Positions 33,181 through 44,416 of a stretch of 64,000 nucleotides of DNA are shown here, in pieces. The translations under genes and the position numbers were made by a program. The stretch's first letter is position 1. Each line of letters begins with the position of its first letter. Below the pieces are notes generated by a model. The model was not told where the DNA came from. It made no database searches and saw only the letters and a program-made list of their open reading frames with translations. The stretch is from Argyresthia goedartella (Eukaryota; Arthropoda; Insecta; Lepidoptera; Argyresthiidae): contig OX463815.1 of the NCBI GenBank assembly GCA_949825045.1, positions 16,361,231 to 16,425,230 on the forward strand, written 5' to 3'.

Positions 33181-33894
33181 TTATGGATGAACTTGCGATT
33201 GTGATTTTAAACACTCAGGAGTAAGGACATTCTTAATCACAGTACCTATGCTCATATGGCGATCCTTTTGACTTTCTTCACTGACCTTTTCACAAGATTT
33301 TCCAATACCATAACCCACCAGTACACCAACAACAGTGGCTGCAATAAATACTGCAACAGCAACAATAGCAGGAGCTAAAGTGGCAGCTCCTGCAAGGTAT
33401 GCTATAGCTGCTCCAATAATTGCACCACCACTTAAAGCACAACAAGTTCTACAAGCGTTTGGATTGCTTTTAGGATTTGAAATCTCTTCTATTATAAGTT
33501 TTTCTGCTACTAAATCACTACCTTGTTGTTTTTCTTCATCATTTAACTTACCAAATTTATATAAAATCTTTGAAGTGCATTCTAAGTATTGTCCAACAGA
33601 TTGCACAAGTTCTTTTAGTGCATCTATTGTTACTCCTTCATTAAAGTGTTCTCTCAAAGTATCATGATCAAGACGATCAAGTTCCCACATAAATGAAGTA
33701 TGTATCTCATTGATTTGCTTAATAAATTCCTCAAAGGGCTCCTTTATTTGTTCAACATAATAACTTATTATGTCAGTCGTTTTTTTAACTGATTCAACAT
33801 TATGGATTCTTAAATTTTCCACAGATGTTAAAGACGTAATAACTATCCGTTCTTCAAGTGAAAGTTTTCTTTGCTCATCAGAATTAGTAGGCAT
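33181..33894 (-). CDS. Unknown protein with a C-terminal glycine-zipper membrane hairpin
   Basis: I do not recognise the family. The intact frame has 237 codons. Residues 1-140 are helical and acidic. Residues 155-205 are Ala/Gly rich and hydrophobic, with repeated small residues ('GAIIGAAIAYLAGAATLAPAIV', then 'AATVVGVLVGYGIG'), the pattern of a glycine-zipper hairpin. Two adjacent Cys precede it. The tail is polar. The layout fits a membrane-inserted Wolbachia-specific protein. A 'ggag' motif lies 6 bases before the ATG on the minus strand. Confidence 0.75.
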   Translation of the reverse strand: MPTNSDEQRKLSLEERIVITSLTSVENLRIHNVESVKKTTDIISYYVEQIKEPFEEFIKQINEIHTSFMWELDRLDHDTLREHFNEGVTIDALKELVQSVGQYLECTSKILYKFGKLNDEEKQQGSDLVAEKLIIEEISNPKSNPNACRTCCALSGGAIIGAAIAYLAGAATLAPAIVAVAVFIAATVVGVLVGYGIGKSCEKVSEESQKDRHMSIGTVIKNVLTPECLKSQSQVHP

Positions 33895-34090
33895 ATTTTC
33901 TCCTATTTACTATACTTAACATACAATAATTTTAACTAATATTTTCACAATTGTCAAATTTAGGCGTCCATTTTTCTCAAAGTTCAAAGTACACAACAAA
34001 AACTTTACAGCGTGCAAGTAGTAAAATTCTTGACAACTTTAATTTATTAATGCATAATATATGTATATTAATAATCAGCGGTAGCTCAAA

Positions 34091-35608
34091 ATGTACAACA
34101 TATTTGGTTATTTCAAAAGCAACAATAGTTCTAATACCAATTCCCGCTACACAAGTAACGGATAGACAATAATAGAAAAAAAGCCATACTGAAGTAAGTA
34201 AAGTAGCGAGGTTTAAATGGCATTAAGATCAAAATTATTGGATGAAAAAGTGGTGGAATCAGCAAAAGAAATGCTGAAGAAAGTAAGAAATAACGCATAT
34301 GTTGCAAAAAACGAAATGCTGTAATTGCAGCAAAAAAGCACAGTATAACAGCCGTAGCAAAGATATGCTGCATTTCAAGAAAGGCACTTACTGCATGACC
34401 TAAAATTTGGCAGAGAAGAAAAATTATTTGCTCCGCCTCAACGCCGTAGAAAAACTATATTGAATCAAAGTCAACGTGAACAAGTTGAGGTGTGGATAGA
34501 GGAAAACCCCAATATTACTATAAAAGAAATGAAAATAAGAATTCAAGAAAAGTTTGGTTTGAATATCAGCAAATCTACAGTACACCGTAATATGCAAAGA
34601 ATGAAATTCTCATATATCACACCAAGACCAGTGCATAACGGACAAGATAAAAGTAAACAAGAGGAATTTTAAAAAAAAATCTTAATGAAACTATTGTCAT
34701 GTATCCTGAAAAAGAGCTATTTTTCTTCGATGAATCGCGGTTTGGCACACATTCAAAGATTGGACACGGGTGGTTTAAAAGAGGCATTAGGACACAGGTT
34801 AAGGTAAAACTAGGTAGGCAAAATTTTTATCTCTATAGTGCAGTTAATCCCAGAAATGGAGAAAGTTCTAGCTCAAACGTCAATACTGATTGTATGAATA
34901 TATTCCTTGAGCAGATGTCACAATATTTAGGAACAAGGGAGGCATTTCTTATCATGGATTGTGCTAGTTGGCATAAGTCAAAAAATTTAAAAGTACCTAA
35001 AAATATCGACATTATATACCTACCACCATACTCACCTGACCTCAATCCTGTTGAGAGGTTTTGGTTATATATAAAACAGAACATTTTGCGTAACAAAATC
35101 TACGACACAATTGCTTTGCTTGAGAGCGCTTTGTGCAAATTTATTACCTCTCTTTCTCACTCCACAATTAAAAAACTCTGCAATGCCGCTTATTTGATTC
35201 ACTAGTAATGAGAATTGGTATAACGCACAAAGTAGCAGACTAGATGGAGAAAGTTATCAATACACCACAAGAGACTATATGACAATTTACTTTAATAACA
35301 CACTAGCAAGTTTCAGTAGATCATTGAGAGAATTTAAAGAAAAAGCGTATAGATTTTTGTATGATATCGGAACTTGGTTGAAAGAAACATATGAAAATCT
35401 CACTGAACGACCTGCAACGCATAATCGCTATACCCCAAAAGAAAAACCCCTTGTTGAAGTTGAAGAAATAGAAATGAAGGAACTAAACCGTACATATAAG
35501 CCATTCCAAACTCCACTTATCCACCCAACAAGCAGAAGTTCTGGTGCCAATACCTCAAATCAAGTTGTTGTTACTCGACATACACCTGAAACTACTAAAA
35601 CAAAATAG
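34091..35608 (+). pseudogene. Unknown gene split by an IS630-type element
   Basis: A 15-codon start ('MYNIFGYFKSNNSSN' type) lies at 34091-34136, left of the IS. To the right, at 35221-35608, a frame continues through 'SYQYTTRDYMTIYF' and 'LYDIGTWLKETYENL' to a natural stop. Together it would be a small polar protein of about 145 residues. Joining the pieces leaves the frame uncertain by one or two bases. It has no recognised domain. Confidence 0.55.
34137..35218 (+). mobile_element. IS630-family element with degraded transposase
   Basis: The ends 'taccaattc' and 'gaattggta' are inverted repeats, with TA at both edges (34135-34136, 35219-35220). A transposase starts near 34218, goes through a helix-turn-helix ('ITAVAKICCISRKALTA'), changes frame near 34310 and 34393, then runs 34460-34672 and, after another frame change at a T/A run, 34699-35205. 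The catalytic residues are there: Asp in 'FFDESRFG', Asp in 'IMDCASWH' and Glu in 'SPDLNPVERFW'. The minus-strand hydrophobic frame at 34131-34373 is only the shadow of the transposase start. Confidence 0.85.
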
Positions 35609-35735
35609 ATGTAAAACCTACGTTTAAATATGTAGTACTTGAGTGAAGCATTCTTTAACTGTTTTATTCAATAAAACCTTTACAATATTTCAATCATAGG
35701 TTTAACTTTACGAAGTTATAATCTATAGGGCTACG

Positions 35736-37650
35736 ATGAACGATTATCTCTCACTGCTAAATCCAGAACAACAATCAGCTGAAACTAACATAGATGGAAC
35801 GGTTTTAATATTGGCAGGAGCCGGAACCAGAAAAACAAGAACGATTACTTCAAGAATAGCACACATAATTAGAAATGGTCACGCTTATTCTGATGAAATA
35901 TTAGCTGTTACATTCACAAATAAAGCAGCAAATGAGATGGTTCAAGGGTACTTGAGCTAACGGGCACAAACATACCATGGCTTGGCACTTTCCATGCAAT
36001 TGCAGCAAAAATTTTGCGCCTGCACGCAGAAATTGTGGGCTTAAACCCCAATTTTACAATCATTGGTGTGGATGACCAATTACAGGTAATAAAAAATATT
36101 ATCAATGAAATAAGCTCTGATTACCTATCAGAAAAATGTAAGACCATTATGAATATTATTCAGCAATGGAAAAAGAAGTGCTTATTGCCATCTGAAGTGG
36201 AAGATATTCAATCATTTAGGCCAGTGTACGTAACTGCACTCAAAGTCTATCACCAGTATCAGGAAAGGTTGAGATTCCTTAACTCTGTCGATTTTGGTGA
36301 CTTATTGCTATATAACAAACAACTCTTTAATCAAAAGACCGAAGTTCTGTCCTACTACCAAAACAAGATTAAATATGTCATGGTAGATGAATATCAAGAT
36401 ACAAATGCGATACAATATCTTTGGCTAAAATACCTTGCAAAAGGGCACTCAAATATTTGCTGTGTAGGAGATGATGACCAGTCGATATATATTGGCGTGG
36501 TGCAGAAGTTGAAAATATTTTGAAGTTTTCTGATGATTTTAAAAATGCAAAAACCGTTAAACTAGAGTGTAACTACAGGTCAACATCCCACATACTTGCA
36601 ACTGCGTCATATGTTATCAATCACAATAAGACTCGCTTAGAAAAAAAATTGTGGACAACAAACATTGAAGGGGAAAAGGTAAATCTAATAAAATTATGGG
36701 ACGGAAAATCTGAAGCAAGGTTCATAAGCGAACAGATATTAAAGCTCAATAAATACAGATTTAGTGACATTGCAGTGCTGGTAAGGGCCATTTCTCAAAC
36801 TAGAGTTCTCGAAGAGTATTTTATAAAATATTCAATTCACTACAAGATTATAAGTGGCGTAAAATTCTACGAACGTCAGGAAGTCAGGGATATAATTGCA
36901 TATTTAAGACTCGTTACAAACAATAACGATGACTTAGCTTTCGAAAGGATCGTAAACCGGCCAAAAAGAAGCATAGGAGCTACAACTCTAAAGAAAATAT
37001 ACACGACTGCTCAGGATAACAAAATTTCTTTTTTTGAGGCAGCAAAAATATTAGTTAATAGTAATCAAGTAACCGAAAGAATTAAACTCTCACTAAATGA
37101 TTTTTTAAATAAAATTAAAGCTTGGGAAGAAATAATAAGCGAAAAACCACTGCATGAATTCATTAAAATCGTAGCAAACCAATCAGGGTATATTTAAATG
37201 CTTGAAAATGAAGAGGTAACAGGCTTAGCACGAATAGAAAATGTCAAGGAGCTCATCTCATCTTTAAAAAATTTCGATAATGCCACAACTTTCTTGGAGC
37301 ACATAAGTTTGGTGATGGAAGTGGATAATATGAATAACGATGACACCGTATATGTTATGACTCTTCATGCAGCCAAAGGACTTGAATTCCCGTGCGTGTT
37401 TCTACCTGGTTGGGAAGAAGGATTATTTCCTCATCAAAGATCTTTTGATGACAAAAGTGGTAAAGCTTTAGAAGAAGAAAGGAGACTCGCATATGTTGGC
37501 ATAACCAGAGCCAAAGAAAGGTTAATCATTTCATGTGCAGATAGGAGGGAAATTAACAACCAGTGGCAACCGATGCGCACTTCTCGGTTCATTAAAGAAT
37601 TGCCAAGAGAAAATGTTGAGGTAATTAAAAGCAACATTGCCTACTGTTGA
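35736..37650 (+). pseudogene. UvrD/PcrA-type DNA helicase, several lesions
   Basis: Superfamily 1 helicases unwind DNA in repair and replication. The reading frame starts 'LNPEQQSAE', the Q motif. Walker A reads 'GAGTRKTRT': the usual Gly before Lys is Arg, which would abolish ATP binding. Further lesions are a one-base loss near 35947, another near 36495 in the motif 'SIYxWRGA', and a TAA at 37195-37197. Motif II 'VDEYQDTN', 'GDDDQSIY', 'LTLHAAKGLEFPCVFLPGWEEGLFPH'-type motif V and 'EEERRLAYVGITRAKERL' are visible. Ancestral length is about 640 residues. Confidence 0.92.
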
Positions 37651-37839
37651 AGCTATAATTGCAGATAAAGATATCTTACAAATCTGAATTACTTTAACTA
37701 TATGTTTCTCCTGGCAAAAATTCTGTAACCGTTCACACTTAATTCTTCAATCTCATGCCAATTTCTATTACATAACAAACAAATAGACAATAGAAGTGAG
37801 AAGGTTATACTAAGGCAGTATAATGATGGAGTTTTGGAA

Positions 37840-38240
37840 TGGCATTGGTATCAGGTTGGAATTTTAGCTTACATTGTGCCAATCTTTCTTCAATTGCTGC
37901 TCGCATAAATTCTGCCTGTCTTTTAGTTCTGCAGTGCACTATCGCATCATCTACATATCTTTCAAATGGTACTGTTGGGTGATTTTATTTCATCCATATA
38001 TCAAATGCATGGTGCATAAATATGTTTGAAATGATTGGGCTTATTGAACCTCCTTGCGGAACTCCTTTTTTCCCTAACTACCTTACTGCCATCTGCTTGC
38101 TGAATAGGGGATTTCATCCACCTTTCAACATACAGTATGACCCATTTGCAGTCTGTGTGCTTCTTGATAGCCTGCAGTGCTAAATTGTGGTCCAGATTGT
38201 CAAAAAATCCTGTAACATCAACAGCTTTCTTGGTAATCGT
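37840..38240 (-). pseudogene. Group II intron reverse transcriptase fragment
   Basis: On the minus strand 'DVTGFFDNLDHNLALQAIKKH', read from about 38235, matches the first catalytic block of LtrA-like enzymes. It continues to 'WVILYVERWMKSPIQQADG' and, after a frame shift, 'GGSISPIISNIFMHHAFDIWM'. Only this part of the reverse transcriptase domain remains, with no maturase domain and no intron RNA core that I can see. The edge at about 38240 joins an IS5-type fragment directly. Confidence 0.75.
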
Positions 38241-38799
38241 ATCCTGTCTCCAATAAACAGCGGTTTTGCTATGTATCCTTGATCAGCAAAAAACTTACGT
38301 AAAGTTGGAGCCTTGTATTTAGCTTGAGTGAAAAGATTTAGAGCACCATCACGATCTTGAACACTTGCACTATGAACATCAGCCGCAATAATTAAGCCCA
38401 CTGTATCTACAACAATATGACGTTTTCTACCCTTTATTTTTTTTTCAGCATCATATCCTCTGGATCCCCTTTTTGAGTGGTTTTTACTGATTGACTGTCA
38501 ATTATTCCTACTGAAGGTGTTTCATTTTTACCAAACATTTTTCTTACCTCTTTTACTAGCATATTATGTATTTTTTCCAATTTGCCATTACTACGTCACC
38601 TGAGAAAATAGTCATACACCGTCTTCCATGGAGGAAAATCTTTCGGCAGCATTCTCCATTGAGAACCACCTCTCATTATATACCTTATTGCATTAATAAA
38701 TGTTCTGATATTGTGCTTTCTTGGCCTCCCTATCTTTCCTTGTGCAACATGTGGCTCCAAAATTTCCCATCCCTTATCACTTATATCACTTGGATACAA
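38240..38799 (-). pseudogene. IS5-family transposase remnant (different from the IS903-like copies)
   Basis: The start at 38799 gives 'MYPSDISDKGWEILEPH' and 'RTFINAIRYIMRGGSQWRMLPKDFPPWKTVYDYF', the N-terminal DUF4096-type domain of IS5-family transposases. After frame shifts, 'VGIIDSQSVKTT' (first catalytic Asp) and 'AADVHSASVQDRDGA' follow. The 3' end is replaced by the group II intron fragment. Confidence 0.75.
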
Positions 38800-38890
38800 T
38801 TTTCCCTCCTATTTTTTACTTACACTATCATATTTTTTTCCTCATTCCTTTTCAAGACATACTCTTAGACAACTGGACGTCAAGCCTATC

Positions 38891-40039
38891 CTAGTGCTGC
38901 ATATCAAGCTCATACTCAGTATGTAAAGCTACAGCGCATTCTTTTTGAACAATTATACTGATTTTGATTTCAGATGTTGTGATAGCAAGTATTTCTATCT
39001 TTTTTTCGCTTAAAACCTTGAGTGTGCGGTGCATCACTTCAGTGTTAGACATAACACCAATACCAATTATTGAAATTTTAGCTACATTATCGTTTATAGC
39101 ATAATTTTCATTCTTATTCAGTAACTTTTCCATTAAATCAATATCAAATTTGGAGATAACAAAACTTGACCCATGTATCATATCAATTTTAACGTTTGCT
39201 CCTGCTATATCTCTTAAAGTACGCAAGTTATTTGCAAGGTTAGTGAAAGTTACAAGAGCTTCATTAGTGCTATAAGTTATTCCAGTAATTAAGTATCTCT
39301 CTAGTACATCCCTTTTGTGTAGCACTGTGGTGCCTTCTACTTCCTTAAAAGTGGATAGCACTTGCACTTTTTGTTTCATTGCAAGTTGTACTGAACGATT
39401 ATGCAGTATTTTAGCACCAGATGACGACATTTCCAACATTTCATCGTAAGAGATAAATTTGAGCTTGCGTGCCTTTGGAACAATTCTCGGGTCTGCTGTA
39501 TATATTCCATCAATATCAGTAAAAATTTCGCAAATTCTAACACCAAAGGCTACCGCGAAGGCAACTGCTGATATATCAGAGCCTCCTCTTCCAAAAGTAG
39601 TGATTCTATCATCATTTATACCCTGAAAACCAGCAATGATCGCAGCAGTATAACCCTCAGCAAAAGATCTTTTCACACGGTCAATCTTTATTGTTTTTAT
39701 TTTAGACTCAGAATAAAAATCATCAGTTACAATTGGTAACTGCAAGGCAAGCCACGATTTAGCATTAACTCCGATCGATTGGAGAGTGATAGCTAATAGA
39801 CCGCAAGAGATTTGTTCTCCTGCTGAAAGCATAACATCATACTCTGATAACTCTTGTCTGCAACTTAAATTTGAGATTTGCCTAGCCTGAAAAGCCATTT
39901 GGTCAGTAAATCCTGCAACAGCAGATACAACAACGATTACATTACAACCTTTCTCAATATCGTTTTTTATCAAATTTGAAACTCGGTTTAAATCAGTTAG
40001 CGAAGTCCCACCAAATTTTTTTATGATTATTTTGTCCAT
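38891..40039 (-). CDS. lysC: Aspartate kinase
   Basis: LysC phosphorylates aspartate, the first step towards diaminopimelate, lysine, threonine and methionine. The intact frame has 382 codons from ATG 40037-40039, which starts 'MDKIIIKKFGGTS', the kinase motif itself; 22 upstream codons are open but unlikely to be used. 'AGEQISCGLL', 'GRGGSDISAVAFA' and 'DIDGIYTADPRIVP' mark the catalytic domain, and two ACT domains follow for feedback control. With asd and murE in this window it serves the route to peptidoglycan precursor. Confidence 0.93.
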   Translation of the reverse strand: MDKIIIKKFGGTSLTDLNRVSNLIKNDIEKGCNVIVVVSAVAGFTDQMAFQARQISNLSCRQELSEYDVMLSAGEQISCGLLAITLQSIGVNAKSWLALQLPIVTDDFYSESKIKTIKIDRVKRSFAEGYTAAIIAGFQGINDDRITTFGRGGSDISAVAFAVAFGVRICEIFTDIDGIYTADPRIVPKARKLKFISYDEMLEMSSSGAKILHNRSVQLAMKQKVQVLSTFKEVEGTTVLHKRDVLERYLITGITYSTNEALVTFTNLANNLRTLRDIAGANVKIDMIHGSSFVISKFDIDLMEKLLNKNENYAINDNVAKISIIGIGVMSNTEVMHRTLKVLSEKKIEILAITTSEIKISIIVQKECAVALHTEYELDMQH

Positions 40040-40105
40040 AGTTACAATATAACTCTCTTCTGAAGAAAAACATAGTTTTTGTAGAGATAGCAGCTTACAA
40101 GCCAT

Positions 40106-40418
40106 TCAGAAAAGGGAAGATAAAACTATAAAAAACCATAGGCGCCAGTTGGTTTTTAGCTAAAGTAATGTGTCTGGAATTTTAGGCATAGAATCCCCCA
40201 TATGAACAAGATTCAGAAAAAATGCAACGCACATTGGGCAGAGATTAAGTATGCGTTTGCACCCACATACACTGAAGAAGATACTATACAGTCTGCAGAC
40301 GGAGACAAATTTTGAGCTCGAGAAACATCTCTAATTGTCATTATAATGAGGTTTCAAGTATGCGGAAGTAATTTTTTTAGCTAAAGTCAAAATTTTCTAC
40401 CATGACATGAGCCCACCA
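40106..40418. other. Intergenic stretch, nothing recognised
   Basis: Between lysC and the membrane protein I see no palindromic repeat, IS or gene. The base make-up is AT-rich like the rest of the bacterial part. Confidence 0.4.
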
Positions 40419-41855
40419 CTAAGCAGCAGGAGACCTTGCATGACATCCAAAAAATGCTTTTACTCTTTCAAGATAAGTAGGTGGTTCTGCAGGGATTTCT
40501 ATATTATACATTGAATAATACACTGCTTCCTTTATACTATCATCTGTAACTAATTCCCTTAATTTTTGCTTTATGGCACCTCTTTGAATACTTTTTCCAT
40601 ACTCTTCGTAAAATTTTATGTAAAGCTCTTTAAAGACAAATTCTATTATTTCTATTATTGATTGGTTAATGTTGCTCTTCACCTCATCGCTTATATTATT
40701 TTTATCCGCATAATCTTCGGAGTAAAAATCTTCAAACTTGTCTACCAAAATTTTTAATTTTTTATAATTGCAATATTCTTTTAAAAATCTTTCAGTAAGT
40801 TTAGGTGTTAATACGTTCACTGCTCCATTTATTTGAACCAAGAAATTATTTTTCGCTTCAAGACAACTAAGCGAATAAATAATACGATCGAACATTCCCA
40901 GAGTACATAAACCAAGTCCATCCTTTAAATTCATTAGTAATAGTGAATTCACATCTGATTTTTGATTCTTAGCAGCAGTTGAAACTAAGTTTGCAGCTTG
41001 TGTGGGAGTTAGTCCAGTTTTTGATTCTTGCCAAGCTGCTTCATTGGAACCATTAAAGTTAAGATAAAGTTTTAATTGCTCTTTTTGCTCAGTTGTAAGC
41101 TCATCTGAATTATTTATGTAGTCTTCAAACTCTTTATTGAGTACATTTGGTTGAGTTCCAAATTTCTGTTTTAGTTCTTCAGCGCAGTTTATGATACTTT
41201 CCTCCAAACTTCTAGTATGAACACTTTGACTACCAGTGCCCACATCACTTACATTAAACAAAAAGCTTAGCTGCTTTACATTCAAACCCAAAGGTGAAAA
41301 GAGTTTTACTGATGGATATTTTATTAACTCAAGAAGTGCTACTGGAATTAGCAGTGCATAATTTAACAATAATAAACCAAAATTAAATATAAGAAACCCA
41401 CGTAGAGCTGATGCAATATACAAAAATGGAAGCTGTAGGTAATATATCAAGTGTATACTGAAGAATAAGATATTATCCTTTAATTTTATTGTTGGATCTT
41501 TATAAACCTCAAACAACATGCTATTGCTATCAATATTGTTGTTTTTAAAGGAGGTATAGTTGTTTATGATCTTCTCTTGCAAGGGAAGAAGCATTTTATT
41601 CAGGCAAATAAACGCAGCAATAACAATAAAACCTGTAGCCAAAAATGCTAGTGCAGGGCTAGAAGTGCTTGTAGATAAATATGCATAAAGTCCATCAACA
41701 ATTAAGTTTTTGTATAATCTTTCAAAGGGATGAACTAGAATCGGGTCAAGGATATAGTTAACAAGAAGATTTAAATAATACACGAGAAACAAAAGTGCAA
41801 TCAAAAATGCAATAATACTACAAACAACCAAAAATGCTTTTAATCTCGGATTCAT
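40419..41855 (-). CDS. Unknown membrane protein with soluble C-terminal domain
   Basis: I do not recognise the family. The intact frame has 478 codons. Four to five hydrophobic segments fall in residues 1-190 (about 8-32, 70-90, 128-150, 150-180). The rest, about 200-478, is a helical, Lys/Glu-rich soluble region. A basic start ('MNPRLK') suggests an inner-membrane insertion without a cleaved signal. The frame is intact in a decaying region. The extended C-terminal part points to binding partners in the cytoplasm or periplasm, but nothing more can be said. Confidence 0.75.
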   Translation of the reverse strand: MNPRLKAFLVVCSIIAFLIALLFLVYYLNLLVNYILDPILVHPFERLYKNLIVDGLYAYLSTSTSSPALAFLATGFIVIAAFICLNKMLLPLQEKIINNYTSFKNNNIDSNSMLFEVYKDPTIKLKDNILFFSIHLIYYLQLPFLYIASALRGFLIFNFGLLLLNYALLIPVALLELIKYPSVKLFSPLGLNVKQLSFLFNVSDVGTGSQSVHTRSLEESIINCAEELKQKFGTQPNVLNKEFEDYINNSDELTTEQKEQLKLYLNFNGSNEAAWQESKTGLTPTQAANLVSTAAKNQKSDVNSLLLMNLKDGLGLCTLGMFDRIIYSLSCLEAKNNFLVQINGAVNVLTPKLTERFLKEYCNYKKLKILVDKFEDFYSEDYADKNNISDEVKSNINQSIIEIIEFVFKELYIKFYEEYGKSIQRGAIKQKLRELVTDDSIKEAVYYSMYNIEIPAEPPTYLERVKAFFGCHARSPAA

Positions 41856-41990
41856 AACCCCCTCTTAATAATCTGTTAATATAATCTATTTTAGGAATAA
41901 ATTGAAAAAAATGCAAGTTTTTATGTTAAAAGATCAATTGAAATTTCTGAGTTTAGGGTATATTGTTAATCTATTTAGATAAGAATTATT

Positions 41991-43266
41991 GTGTCAAATA
42001 AAATAGGTTTTGGGGCTATTTTTGCCTTAGTGATTAGCAGCCAAATTGGCTCTGGAATTTTTATGCTTCCAATTAGCCTTGCTCCATATGGCATGTATAG
42101 CCTTATAAGCTGGATAATATCAGGGCTTGGTGCTATATCTCTTGCTTTAGTTTTTGCCTCACTCTGCGCAAAATTTCCGGAAACGGGTGAACCTCACGTC
42201 TATGTAAAGCATGCTTTTGGCCCTGCTGCAGCTTTTTTTGTTGGTTGGACGTATTGGGTGATCTCATGGGTTAGCACAACAGCCGTAATAGTTGTGGGTG
42301 TTGGTTATCTTACACCATTTTTCCATGAAGATATTCAAAACGTACATCTGTTTTTAGATATGTTATTACTTACAATTATTACACTAATAAATTTTAGAGG
42401 AGTAGCTACTGCTGGACGTGTTGAGTTTTTATTGACGGTGATAAAAATTTCTGTATTGCTTGTAATACCTATAGCAGCATTGTTTTTTTTTTGATAGAAA
42501 TAACTTCATCATAAGTGAAGAAATATCAAATCTTACAACATCGCAGATTCTTGCCCGTTCTATACTTATTACTCTATGGGGTTTTATTGGAGTTGAATTG
42601 GCAACAGCACCTGCAGGGTCAGTTGATAATCCAGCTAGAACAATACCAAGAGCTGTGGTACTTGGAACAATCCCTGTTGCTGTTGTGTATTTTATCAACA
42701 ATCTTGCAATTATGGGATTAATAAATGGCAATGATTTAGCAAGTTCAAGAGCACCATATGTTGACGCAATAAAAATTATGGCCTCTGGCAATTGGCACTT
42801 GATTATTTCTATAATTGCGTTCATTTTTTGTATTGGTACTTTAAACGCTTGGGTACTAGCTAGTGAACAAGTGGCCCTTGGCCTTGCAAAAGATAAACTG
42901 ATGCCACAGTTTTTTGCTCAAAGAAACAAGCACGGTTCTCCTTTCTGGGGCATAACAACTAGCTCAGTTGGAACTGCAACTTTACTAATCCTCACTTCAA
43001 GCAACAATTTTGCTAAGCAGATCACATCAATTATCGACTTTTCTGTAGTTTCATTTTTATTTGTTTACCTTGCATGCAGTCTTGCTTTTCTCAAAGTTAT
43101 TGTGCAAGAAAAGAGTTGTTACAAATTTTTAATTGGCAGTATAGCAACAACCTTTTGCTGCTGGGTAATATTTGAAACTTCTGTGAATACCTTGCTGATC
43201 GCAAGCTTATTCACTGCAAGTGGCGTACCTCTTTATTTATTTTGGTATCGCAGAGTTTCTGTATAG
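41991..43266 (+). pseudogene. Amino-acid permease (APC superfamily), frameshifted
   Basis: The gene begins with a GTG at 41991. It codes 12 membrane segments and the APC N-terminal motif 'ISSQIGSGIFMLP', which contains the substrate-binding Gly-Ser-Gly. The frame is shifted by one base in a T-run at 42482-42493 after 'IPIAALFF' and resumes with 'DRNNF', 'WGFIGVELATAPAG' and 'VDNPARTIPRA'. Total about 424 residues, close to AdiC/PotE-like exchangers. As the lesion is in a 12-base T-run, a sequencing error is possible. The substrate is not certain. Confidence 0.88.
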
Positions 43267-43334
43267 CAAATGTTATGTATCTGTTCAGCAGAGTGGCAAA
43301 ATAAGGTAGACGAGAAAAGACAACTATAGGAAGA

Positions 43335-43462
43335 AATGGGTGTCATGCCAGTGCGTGACACTGGCATCCAGTTCTTTCGCGCAGTTCCATCAAAAACGTT
43401 GTAAAGGATGAATCGCTTTCGTGTTTACCAACTTAGTGCCCAATCTGGATCCCAGATACTGT
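43335..43462. repeat. Palindromic repeat pair
   Basis: 'gtgtcatgccagtgcgtgacactggcatcc' at 43341-43371 is a palindrome like those at 27094 and 44613, with a compensated change (t-g to g-c pairing) on both arms. 'tggatcccagatactg' follows. Confidence 0.75.
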
Positions 43463-43479
43463 CTCTGCTGTCAAACAAA

Positions 43480-44416
43480 TTATCCAACAAAATTACAATT
43501 AAATGGTTGATTATTTTTAAGAATACCAAAAAAGACATGCATTAATTTTCGCATTAACGCAAGACTTTTGGACATTTGCCTTTACTTGCTATACGCTGAC
43601 AAAACTTTTGAAAATGATTATTATGGTTTTTGACTACTATAGCTGGCATATAAAGAGCTTTTCGAATACGCTCAGATCCTATTTTGCATATGCAACTTCT
43701 CTTACTTACTGACGATCCCGATTGATAATGTCCTGGATTTAGACCAGCAAAAGCTGTAAATTGTTTAGCATTGTCAAAGTTATCAAGTGATGGCATTTCT
43801 GCGACAACAGCAACAGCAGTAAGATATCCTATACCTTTCCACCATATTTTTTAGATGTGGATAGTTATTTATATGCTCATTAATTTCTTTTTCGAGAACA
43901 ATAATTTGCTCCTCTATTGCCAAAATTACTTTAGATATAGCTTCTTTGCAACTGGAATGCATATTTTTGTTTTCCAAGCGATTTGTCTGTTGCACCTTAT
44001 CATCTTTTAGCGATTGCATGCAACGGTAAAGCTCCCTCAAATGCCTCATTTCAGGTGTAATGGGCTTCCAAAGAGCAGGTTTGTTGGCGATACAAAATCT
44101 AGCTATCATAGCTGCATCTGATTTATCTGTCTTATTTCTGAGCAGCTCACTTTTGCCAAAAGCTTTCTGGGTTTACTATACTGACATTATGTCCTAAATC
44201 GTGCATACAAGTAGCCAAATCTTCTCCATACCAACTAGTTGCTTCAAGACATAAATGAGTAAGAGTTGCTCCATGGCCATTGCACCAAACTACAAGTTTT
44301 GCAAAACCATCTTGATTATTTTGAAAGACTTTGTGTCGTTTTTTACTGTCCACTAACAAACAAACATCAAATTTCTTTTTTGAAATATCCACACCCAAAA
44401 TAGCATTTACTTGCAT
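43480..44416 (-). pseudogene. IS110-family transposase, degraded
   Basis: The start at 44416 gives 'MQVNAILGVDISKKKFDVCL', the first Asp of the DEDD catalytic site of IS110 enzymes. After a frame change near 44147, 'KTDKSDAAMIARFC' (D-x-x-D motif) and 'LRELYRCMQSL' follow. A second shift lies near 43840, then 'GLNPGHYQSGSS', where the C-terminal Ser nucleophile region sits, and a third near 43555 before 'MRKLMHVFFGILKN'. Three frameshifts make it inactive. The element's ends are not clear. Confidence 0.85.

Noticed and set aside
34131..34373. Hydrophobic 80-codon minus-strand protein
   Set aside because: It is antisense to the start of the IS630 transposase, whose helix-turn-helix is coded on plus across the same bases.
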